From Cercophora sp. LCS_1 (taxonomy: Eukaryota > Ascomycota > Sordariomycetes > Sordariales > Lasiosphaeriaceae), in contig JAPZLL010000041.1 of the NCBI GenBank assembly GCA_036250225.1, positions 62,001 through 126,000 of the forward strand: a stretch of 64,000 bases of DNA, read 5' to 3'. How positions within the stretch are numbered: the stretch's first letter is position 1; each line of letters begins with the position of its first letter. A program made the translations under genes and the position numbers. The notes beneath the pieces are model-generated. The model was not told the DNA's origin and made no database searches. It worked only from the letters and a program-made list of their open reading frames with translations. Shown one piece after another: positions 56,291 through 64,000 of the stretch.

Positions 56291-57562
56291 TCAAACGTCA
56301 CATTGTCGGTCGTTGACCCATTGGTGCACCTCCATCAGGTCTTTGGTCAACGCTTCCTGGTTTCCTTGAAGAACCCCGTGCCCGCAGTCTGTAGCTTTCG
56401 CATGCGCTACCGCCAGCGAGTGCATCTTGACGTTGGTCGCCAGCGCTGTCTCAATCGCTGCGAGCCCCTCTTCGATGGTCTTCTGCAGTCTGTAGTCGAC
56501 CAGACCACTGAACATCTGCACGGTGTCTTTCTTCATCTTGAACCGTTTCGACAATTCTTCGAGCTCGTCGTCGGGGATTGCGTTCTCGCCGTCTTGTGTG
56601 GCCGTTTCTGTTGCCTCGCGGAGCTCTTCAAGTTTGTTGCTCATTGCGTCTATGGCCTTCAGCTTCTCAAGTGGGTTGTTGTCCAGTTCCTTGTCCGATG
56701 CCTTGACCATAGCCTCGAATCGGCCCACGATTGCCTCGCGGTCCTCGCCGAAACTGCCCGCCGGTATGTGATCTCTTCTCGATGCTTTATACACATACGT
56801 TGCGGTCAATGTCACCTTCTTTTCCGCTATCGCCCTGTGGTAAAGCAAGCTGTCAGGCCAGAGCGTCTTCAGTGTATCGATGTCGAGCACCGCGCTGGCG
56901 AACGGACCAAGGTTCTTCGAACCGTGCTTATCCGGGTCCCGTTGCCGACCTCTCAATCGTTAGTAGACCTCCTTGAGATTGGCCTTCACTCCTTGTACCT
57001 TCGCCGCACCTGGATTCAATGATTCCAACTGGGCTTCTTGCAATTCGCACATTGCAAGAAGCTGCTCAGACGGGGGCCCCATGGGGTCGGCGAACAGTGG
57101 TGCCGCCCCCCACCATAGGTTCCACAGTCGTTCGCCGTCGGGCCTCAAAGCGTCCTCCATAAGCGCTTGTGGCAGCAGTGTTGACACCTTGTTCGAGAAA
57201 TCGCCTTGGAAGTACCAGGCGTGCGTTGCGACCGTTTTGATGTCGTCGGGTTTAGGAATTCGGTGTTCGTATCGGTCGTTGCCCGACAGTCTGCTCGCCT
57301 CCTTGACCAGTGCTCCGTCGTAGTCTTTGTAGGTTTTAGTCAGATCAGGTGTGTGTTTTAGATCGCCGGTGAGCTTTCGCTATGTCGCCAACTTCGCCGC
57401 TGCGTTGGGTTTCTTGCGCCCAAACAAATCGTTCTGCGAGAGGTTCGCGCAAACCACCTCAAACTCTCTCGTCTTCCATTGTCTGATCTTTCGCGAAACA
57501 AATTCCACGACCGCCCTCGCCTCCAGAGTTCTCTGAAGTTGAGTTTTCGCTATGTTTGGCAC
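56291..57562 (-). pseudogene. Unrecognised coding region interrupted by two C-to-T type stops
   Basis: One minus-strand frame runs for about 420 codons from 57562 to a TGA at 56291, broken only by TAG at 57380-57382 and TAA at 56960-56962. Both could come from CAG and CAA by single C to T changes. The sequence reads as real protein: GAAPLFADPMGPPSEQLLAM, YFQGDFSNKVSTLLPQAL, DHIPAGSFGEDREAIVGRF and a helical DELEELSKRFKMKKDTVQMF. No family recognised, and no start ATG is seen at the upstream end. It lies on the same strand as, and downstream of, the retroelement pol fragment, so it is not that element's gag. It could be a captured or host gene caught in RIP-like mutation. Confidence 0.5.
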
Positions 57563-57717
57563 CGTCGGTGGTTCGCTGAGCAGAAGGATTGCGTTGTTGA
57601 GGTTGTGAGAAGGACGTTGCCGATTTTAATCGACTCGGCGGGTTTTTTCTCGCCTGATATTCTCTTCCATCCGAACAGAAGGTGCGCGTTTTCGTCTTCC
57701 AACGTTGGGGCTCCTGC

Positions 57718-57798
57718 CTTCTTCTTCTTCTTCTTCTTCTTCTTCTTCTTCTTCTTCTTCTTCTTCTTCTTCTTCTTCTTCTTCTTCTTCTTCTTCTT
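57718..57798 (+). repeat. Perfect (CTT)27 microsatellite
   Basis: 27 uninterrupted CTT units (81 bp). On the minus strand this is (AAG)27, read as poly-Lys, poly-Arg or poly-Glu depending on frame. It separates the unknown pseudogene from the retroelement fragment. Long AAG/CTT tracts can form triplex DNA and are length-unstable. Confidence 0.95.
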
Positions 57799-57903
57799 CG
57801 GTAATGCCACCCCAATGTCCATTCTTGGGATATCGGTCAGCAATTGAACGCCCTCATCCGGTGGTCTACTGATTCCCGTCTCTCTTTCCTTCTCGAGGAT
57901 TCT

Positions 57904-59440
57904 TTTTTTTCACCTCGTGTTCGTGGAGTAAGTCTGGCACCTCCGTCACCAGCAAACTTCTGGAACGCCACTCATTGTCTTATTCTTGTCTTATTCATCC
58001 TTGTTTTTGAACTTGATCAGGTATTGGATTTGGACCTTGCCTCCATATCTTACCGTTCGTCTCGCCATCAGTCGTTCGGGGATTGGCTTCTCGGTAGTTG
58101 TGCTTGGTTCATCCAGCACAAATCTTTGTGGTTCGGGAGGCGTTTCGCCAAAAGGATCGGGCTCGTCGGGGATTGCTCACAAGTGCGCGACTGGTATCAC
58201 TCGGTGAATTTTCCGGTGAGTCGGCAACTCGAGCTCATATGCAAGCTCTCCTGCTCGTCTCTTGATTTCGAAAGGACCGAATCTTCATTGTACGTATTTA
58301 CGTCACGGTTGCCCTGGGATCTTGTATGCATTGCACAGTTGGAACATCACCTTCTCGACTGCCCGGTTTCTTTTCGCTCCGCCACTCCGTTCAATTGTGA
58401 ATGGTACACCGTTGTAACTAGCATCTTGCCTCCCAACTTGGTGAACAGCTCGGTCCAGAGTGCGCTGACGAATTTCGTGTCTCTGTCGCAGATTGCGATC
58501 TTGAAGAGACCCCAGTTGCATATCACCAACATGGCCAAGAGGTTCGACGCCCACTTTTCCGCCGTCCAGTTCTTTCGTCTTGGTATCGGCAACGTTTTCT
58601 TGCTGAACTTGCAGGTTACTATCAGCAGGGTATCGTGTTCCCCCATCGACGGCCACCTTGTCAACTTTGTCGAGCAAGCTGGCAATCCCTCGATGAAGTC
58701 CATCGAAATTGTGTAACAGGGAATCGGCTCGCTTTCGATGAATTTCATCAGGCCGGGGGTTCGCTAATGATCAGTCGATAACTTACCGCATTGTGGACAA
58801 ATATTGGCCCGACATAGTATTTTATTTGGCCGGCCAGTCTTCTGCAACCGAAGCCTTTCAGCTCAGTCAGCATCCGTTGCGGTCCGAAATGGCGCTTTTC
58901 GTCGGGTGCCATAGCCAATATGTCTCGCAAACAGTCGTTTGGTACGCACAGCTTTTTTACTCCTTGAGCCTAATAGTATAGGAGCTCGCCTTCGAGGGTG
59001 AACGAGAAGTGCTCCTTGGGATCAACACCTTTCTTCTTGCATCGCTCTTTGCGCTTCTCAAGCTCCGCTCTGACGCCTTTGTAGTGGGGTCTGTATTATA
59101 CCCATCGGTGGATCGTTTCCTCGTTTTCTTGTCTATTTGGGCTTCGACTGCGCACACTTGCTCTTCCCAGATGTCATTCAACGCGCTGTCCTCTGACTGG
59201 GGCTCATTCAACGTCATGTTCAGTCGTTGGCAGTCGCGACAATGCATCCGGAATCAAGTTCATACGCCTAGGGACGTAACGGGAATCGAGGTTGTATTGC
59301 AACAAATACGTCGCGGCCAGTCTCAGCCGGCGATTGAGCTTCGCGAGGTCGATCATCTTCAGCGTCGTTTGACCTGCTAGACTTCGTGTAGCCGCATGGT
59401 CCGTGAGCACCACTATCTTCTAATTATAGGAATGCAACAA
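57904..59440 (-). mobile_element. Decayed Ty3/Gypsy (chromovirus-like) pol fragment
   Basis: Minus-strand remnants in the right order for a Ty3/Gypsy polyprotein. RNase H C-terminal part is at 59204-59440 (VVLTDHAATRSLAGQT, YLLQYNLDSRYVPRRMN, PDALSRLP). A degraded zinc-binding domain follows at about 58750-58930 (RRLAGQIKYYV). The integrase core is at 58347-58748 with the D, D, E positions still readable (SMDFIEGLP, CDRDTKF, NGVAERKE). The integrase C-terminus is at about 58150-58300 (RFGPFEIKRRAGELAYELEL). A chromodomain-like tail (LMARRTVRYGGK, DNEWRS) ends near 57904. Reverse transcriptase, protease, gag and both LTRs are missing. Several in-frame stops sit where CGA or CAG would be expected, and at least three frameshifts are present: C to T decay compatible with RIP or methyl-C deamination. 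Dead element. Confidence 0.85.
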
Positions 59441-59626
59441 CACTCGCAGTGGGAATAAGGGCTCGCTGAAGCCCCGTAAACTGGCACCCAACCTTTGCAG
59501 GCAACTTGTTGCTCAAAGCCCTCCACTGACAAACAGATCGGCATGTTTGCGCTCGAAGACGAATGACAAAAGGGGGATCGAGGCACCTGCGGCTTGGTGG
59601 GGAAAGGCCAAAAAAAGACACCAAAC

Positions 59627-59720
59627 GACTGCGGCAGGATTTGAACCTACGCGGGCGAACCCAATAGATACCTGAAGGAAGGATTCAAGTCTATCGCCTT
59701 AACCACTCGGCCACACAGTC
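59627..59720 (-). tRNA. tRNA-Ser(UGA) with a 14 nt intron
   Basis: On the minus strand the sequence folds as a class II tRNA: acceptor GACTGTG/CGCAGTC (one G-U type pair), D arm GCCGAGTGGTTAAGGC, anticodon stem ATAGA/TCTAT with loop CTTGAA...A (anticodon TGA, reading UCA), long variable arm TGGGTTCGCCCGC, and T arm GTAGG TTCAAAT CCTGC. The intron (59670-59683, TCCTTCCTTCAGGT) sits one base 3' of the anticodon, the standard place. Mature length 80 nt; no encoded CCA. It is the only tRNA I found in the window. It looks intact although it lies in a decayed neighbourhood. Confidence 0.93.
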
Positions 59721-60009
59721 TGTTGATGTCAGTGCGCAGCAAAAATTTGGACTATGACGCTCCACTGCAGTGGGGTGGGGACACATGTCGATTGACTCCA
59801 ACTTTGGCTGCGAGACAAGACACTTCCATTGCTTCACTGCGATATTTTGAGATGGATTATTCCTCAAGTTGGGTATCTATATTTTAGAATTTAAAAGACA
59901 TTGGTCGCTTCTTTCACACCCAGCCCCCACGTTGCGATGCATTCTGCGCACCTCAGACGTTGCTGAGTGAAAGCTGCCAGTGCGCCTCACTCATGTCCAT
60001 GACTGTCTT

Positions 60010-60246
60010 TCACTTCCCCGTCGACTTGGTCTCAACAATCCTCCTCTGCTCCTCGGGCGAAAACATGGCAGTTCCCTGCTGCAGCGCATCCACCAAGACG
60101 TGGATGGCGTCGTTCCTGAAATCGTCGGCCGTGCGGACCTTGTCAAGGTCTTCGGCAAACTCTTTGGTTGCGCGCTGGAGGTAGTATGCGCTGAACTCGG
60201 CTGCGACTTCTTTGTTGGTTTTGGGGTGTTGGTTTGAGTCGGCCAT
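60010..60246 (-). CDS. rsa3: Ribosome assembly protein 3 (Rsa3)-like small protein
   Basis: 78 residues, ATG 60244-60246 to TGA 60010-60012. Almost the whole protein is the Rsa3 C-terminal helical domain: EFSAYYLQRATKEFAEDLDK, VRTADDFRNDAIHVLVDALQ, QGTAMFSPEEQRRIV. Rsa3 is a nucleolar factor in 60S subunit maturation, with Dbp6, in yeast, where it is about 220 residues; the long acidic N-terminus is absent here. Sordariomycete annotations often show short forms, but an upstream exon could have been missed. Intact despite lying between a tRNA and decayed sequences. Confidence 0.75.
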   Translation of the reverse strand: MADSNQHPKTNKEVAAEFSAYYLQRATKEFAEDLDKVRTADDFRNDAIHVLVDALQQGTAMFSPEEQRRIVETKSTGK

Positions 60247-61034
60247 TTTTTTTCTTTTTGGGGGGTGTAACCCGATGATTTAGAGTGTTTTATGAGGGTG
60301 AGTTGCCGGGTTTGTGGTGGTGGCGGGATTGTCGAAGGTTTTGGTGGTGAAAATTTGGAGCAGCAATCGGTAAGTTGTGCAGTGGGCGTTTCGAGGGAGC
60401 TGGCCATGGAGCCCCTGGACGAACTACCGCTGTGATTGTCACGACAAACTTCAGTTTTGAGATTATTTTATCATTGGAGTTATACAGCTACCGAAGCAGT
60501 ATGGTCTGCGTCAATTTTGGCCATGTTTTTCTCCTTTCGGATATCGTCGATTGTGGTTCGGCGTCACAATGGCAGCACAGGTCACTCACCCCCTTGATGC
60601 TCGTTGACAGCAGCAATCTTGCCACGTCCAAAGTTGTTGGATTCTGTCTTATGACGACGTTGAATGGAGCATCCTTATTCCTGCCGACTGAGGATCACAG
60701 AAAGGTTTCGCACAAAACAGACACGCAGTCGCAACCTTCTTTCATGTACCATCGCAACAACTTCGCCAGCTTCTATTGCATTTCTTTCCCAATGGGTTGT
60801 GACCCAAAGGCAAGTTACCTTTCCTTCATTATGAATCATCCAAAAAACAGATTCTCTATTTCTCGACCTCGAAATTCCTCCCATCCAAGTCCCTCAAAAT
60901 AACGGGTGTCTCGCACTCATCACGGTGGGCTGTGTCCAAAATCCGCGGGTGCCATGAGCTTCATCTGCTCCTCTCTAACCTCATGACATTTATACGACAG
61001 GTTTACCTATCCTGCCCCAGCTACGAGACAGCCC
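60247..61034. other. Intergenic region
   Basis: 0.79 kb between rsa3 and a pseudogene. Increasingly A/T-rich; no gene, repeat or RNA supported. Confidence 0.35.
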
Positions 61035-62124
61035 ATGTCCAAGAGCCAAATCCTTCTTGTTCAGACTCAAGCAATTCACTTCCTTGAGCATATCGACGAA
61101 ACGCTGTCCAGGCTGCACGCTAAGAAGCCCGGAGAACGCAACCATGCCTGGGCGTTCGACAGAGCAAAGCTGGGTCGTTATGACATCGTACTCGACATCG
61201 TGACGTTCTACAGAGCAAAGTCAGATTGCCACGACACAGTGCTCGACCTCGCGACTCTCGCATTCAGGGCGGGATCAACAGAGCTGCTGTCGCGTTACCT
61301 TGCCATGCAACGTGCGCTAAGTCGAAGATACAAAGATTAGCTCCTCCTGTTCATGTCCGAAGACCATTCCAATCCGGTCTGGTGCCAAAAGCTTCTTCAA
61401 CTCGGACCAAATCCAAATGCTATCTTCTATTGGGGGTTATAGGATCGTTTGAAGACTTCCCCATGGCTCTATTACCTCGTCAACACCGAACGCTTGTCGG
61501 ATCCCGGTAGGCACCCGGACAACGATCTCGACTCGGGCACGATCCATGCCTTTCTGGGCAAGGGGGCGGACCTCGACGATAGGACCATCTTAGTCAAGGA
61601 ACTTTGGGGTGAGGTATTATGCCCATCTCGGATGGGCCATACGCTACGGAGGCGGACAACTTCGTCGTATCCTGCCCTGATAATCATGATTGAAGTCAAT
61701 GCCAAGTATCTTTTGGAGGAACAGTGCAATCCCGCCACGGCAACAGATATTGCCTAGGGAACAAGTGTTCTTTCAAGGCCCGATGTGCAAAAGGTTCAGT
61801 CTCATCGACGTATCCTTCTCGTTTACCTAGGGCCTGAGGTGGGAAATCCACACCCGCGGTTTGCTGAGGTTGACTGGCGCGACTCGGAGCGGGTTCTGGA
61901 TGGGTTAAAGTTGGTTCCTCACCTGACGGACCTAAGTCAACCACGAACGTTTGAGCAAAGGGAACAGGTGACATTAGCAACATGGAAACGATCCCCCGAA
62001 GTTAGGAATGTCCGGCATACCTTGAAGAAAAGGGATACTACAAGAAGGCTGACGATCCGGCGGTCTTGCAAGAGGCAATACCAATGTTTGAGGATGAAGA
62101 GTGACGGGGCGGCCTGGCATTGAG
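61035..62124 (+). pseudogene. Unknown gene broken by three TAG codons and a frameshift (ankyrin-like?)
   Basis: From ATG 61035 one frame reads sensible protein through TAG codons at 61338-61340, 61440-61442 and 61755-61757. Near 62005-62035 sense moves to another frame, giving YLEEKGYYKKADDPAVLQEA and IPMFEDEE before TGA 62122-62124. Each TAG is one C to T step from CAG. Two segments resemble degenerate ankyrin repeats as found in large fungal ankyrin proteins: KLLQLGPNPNAIFYWG and IHAFLGKGADLDDRTI, plus LLEEQCNPATATD. That assignment is tentative. Size before decay about 360 residues, possibly the C-terminal end of a larger protein. Confidence 0.5.
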
Positions 62125-62523
62125 ATGTGGTGCTTTTGCTGGTGATTTTTTTACATTCATTTCAATGTAGCATTATTCGCATACTAATTCAAGTCACAAA
62201 TTCACATTGCCAGAAAGACGAATCTAGCCCGCGGCAACACTTCGCGTGAAAAAATAAACAAGGGACGAGGGCACTGGCATAACTTTCACTGGCTTCTGAC
62301 CGAGTCAAGCTCATGTTCCCGGTGGGTAGCATTAGTAGGTCACAGAACAGACCTCGGCACAGAAGAAAGTATTAGCGGCGTAGTCCTCGACAAACTTGAG
62401 TTGGAAAGCCTGATCACCGAGACCAAATCGCGAGACAAACTATCCATCCAGATCAAATATGCCGCTATGCTAACTAGGGAAACACACCATACCAACAAAA
62501 TACACACCAACTTCCCCCCCTTG
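62125..62523. other. A/T-rich convergent spacer
   Basis: 0.4 kb between the pseudogene and the 3' end of the F-box gene. No feature seen. Confidence 0.4.
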
Positions 62524-64000
62524 TCAATCATCCGGATAATACTCCCTAATATTCGACACAAAGGTACACGTCCCCGCGTCAAACGTCTTGAAGAACTTGC
62601 CCGCTAGGTGAAACAACGACGCGGGAATCAGGCTCGGATCCTTGATTATCTCCATGTTATCTTGATCAACCCTGAGCCTATCAACAGCATGTTTCCTGCT
62701 TTGAGTGTGAGCAAAAGGAAATGACGGAACATGGGATCATGAACCTACAGGCAAGTGTAATATGTCTTCCCTGGGCCTTGTCTCGCGTTATCCGTCACTC
62801 CCTCTTCTTCGGTCCCTGCTCCATCTTGCTGCGCTTCCTCGGTTGCGAGATAATGAGGCATCGGCAGGGCCGTTGTACCGTTGGTGGCCCAGCCGTTGAT
62901 AACACCGACGTATTGGTACCGCTTGTGACGGAAAACCTGACCAATCTTGTACTTTACACGTTCTTGGATCTCCTGCGTGTAGCGCCGGCTGACAGTGGGC
63001 TGGCGGTTGTCGAGATTGCTGAGCATATTGAGAATGGCGCGGACATTCTCCCACCCGCGGCGTTGACGCTGAGGTTGGGAGGCGGTGAAACGGTCGTAAA
63101 GCGGGACTAGATACTTTTCGACGATCCAGGCATCCTCACTCCAAGACAGAGCGAAGCGGTTGAGGAAGGCGTCGAGGTTGGCATCCCAGTGCGCAGACGA
63201 AGTTTGCTTCACCATGAGTTCAGCCCACATTGCCGAGTATGAGGCTGCTTCAAGGTTAAGGTCAGGATGGCCACGGCGGAGACGCTTCATTTCTGTTTCC
63301 CGAGTGTAGCTGCGTTCGAGGGAGCGAATGGTGGAATAAGCCCCTTTGATGTTTTGGGCTGTGCGCTGAACGATAATGGTCACAGGGGTAGCTTTGAGAA
63401 AAGCTTCGGCGCCAAGGTTCCAGCCGAACTCAACGAGTCGCTCGCGAAGGTCGGCAAGAGTCACTTCTTCTGAGGAGCCATACGGATCGAGATACATGGA
63501 CTCTGGGGGATCAGAAGGGTCTGGGAGCTCAACGCCGTCGAGAGTGAAGCCAGCCGGGGCAAAGACAGAAGCATGGACATGTGAAGGAAATGCACAACAT
63601 GCCGAGAGCATGCCAAGACGGTCAGCCACGCAACAGAAGATGGCCGACGAGATGATGGGGAGCGAAGGGTGAGAGGGGTCTGAGAGGGCGTGACCGATTA
63701 GACAGTTGCGAAGGTTCCGGTAGTTGGTTTCCGGCTCATCCATGCCTGTCAGGTTGTTGAGCCGGAGCCAGCGGACGAGGTGAAGGGCTTTCTGTCTAGT
63801 TGACCACTGTTCCAAGGCGGGATGCTCTGTCCGGAACTGGGTCGTAAGACCATCAAGCTCTCGGGTAATCTGGAGTGGTCAGCCAGGCTCACGAGTACAT
63901 GCCAAGTATTCGGGTACTTACATAGTTGAGATCGTGAGGTGCATCATGTAGGACAAACATGTCAAAAGCGCCAAGTGCCTCCTCAAGCCCTCTCCCGGTC
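62524..64000 (-). CDS. FBXO21-type F-box protein (transglutaminase-like + YccV-like), N-terminus cut by window edge
   Basis: Likely SCF ubiquitin-ligase adaptor of the FBXO21 type. Visible exons: 63922-64000 (partial), 62749-63869, 62524-62695; introns 52 and 53 nt. About 456 residues are visible. The transglutaminase-like SirB1-type region is clear: ALHLVRWLRLNNLTGMDEPE, NYRNLRNCLIGHALSDP, SLPIISSAIFCCVADRLGM, FPSHVHASVFAP. A helical middle part leads to a hemimethylated-DNA-binding YccV-like domain: VKYKIGQVFRHKRYQYVGVI, then after the last splice DNMEIIKDPSLIPASLFHLA, GKFFKTFDAGTCTFVSNIRE. The unspliced frame ends at 62745; the small last exon was added because it restores the conserved C-terminus. 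The F-box should lie right of the window, so the class is inferred from the two remaining domains. Confidence 0.87.

Noticed and set aside
57459..57843. Frames with poly-Arg or poly-Lys
   Set aside because: Artefacts of reading the (CTT)27 repeat on the minus strand in different frames; no ATG start.
57844..58716. 290-codon plus-strand frame
   Set aside because: Antisense to the Ty3/Gypsy integrase relic, which is recognisable on the minus strand.

Overview
The window is nuclear DNA of a filamentous ascomycete, most likely a Sordariomycete close to the Sordariales. This rests on many 45-80 nt GT-AG introns with CTAAC-like branch sites, GC-rich third codon positions, a white collar-1 photoreceptor with LOV, two PAS and a GATA finger, and RIP-like decay (C to T stops) confined to one AT-rich interval. 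It is mostly a gene-dense housekeeping segment; no biosynthetic cluster or plasmid/viral system was seen.

Layout. 1-9 kb: a divergent secretory pair, UGGT (minus, C-terminus off the left edge) and COPI alpha (plus), sharing a 0.8 kb promoter. 9.3-10.2 kb: proteasome subunit Rpn12. 11.3-13.7 kb: two unrecognised lineage-type genes, a small membrane protein and a disordered/coiled-coil protein, both with signs of reading-frame shifts. 15-18.5 kb: importin beta-3 (Kap121/Pse1). 20.3-22 kb: Sds23 CBS protein. 22.6-24.6 kb: Inp1 peroxisome inheritance protein. 25.6-26.9 kb: UsgS-like membrane protein. 27.6-29.2 kb: formamidase with GATA sites upstream. 29.6-30.7 kb: Otu1 deubiquitinase with a probable GC-AG intron. 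32.2-35.7 kb: RSC1/RSC2-type double bromodomain-BAH protein. 37.4-39.6 kb: NYN-domain protein with a 41-residue tandem duplication. 41.2-42.1 kb: mitochondrial carrier. 44.6-47.8 kb: wc-1, with nested upstream ORFs overlapping its start. 50.9-52.0 kb: uncharacterised disordered protein. 54.2-55.3 kb: RTA1-family seven-TM protein.

From about 56.3 to 62.1 kb the character changes. There is a stop-riddled unknown coding region, a perfect (CTT)27 tract, a decayed Ty3/Gypsy pol fragment (RNase H, integrase, chromodomain-like tail), a tRNA-Ser(UGA) with a 14 nt intron, a small Rsa3 gene, and a pseudogene with three in-frame TAG codons. The right edge (62.5-64 kb) is an FBXO21-type gene with transglutaminase-like and YccV-like domains, cut by the window end.

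Functionally the genes are independent housekeeping units: ER folding and retrograde traffic, proteasome and ubiquitin, nuclear import, chromatin remodelling, light sensing, nitrogen scavenging. The shared UGGT/COPA promoter is the only pairing with an evident common theme. Exon boundaries were inferred by eye from splice consensus and family conservation; they were not tested against RNA or database alignments.
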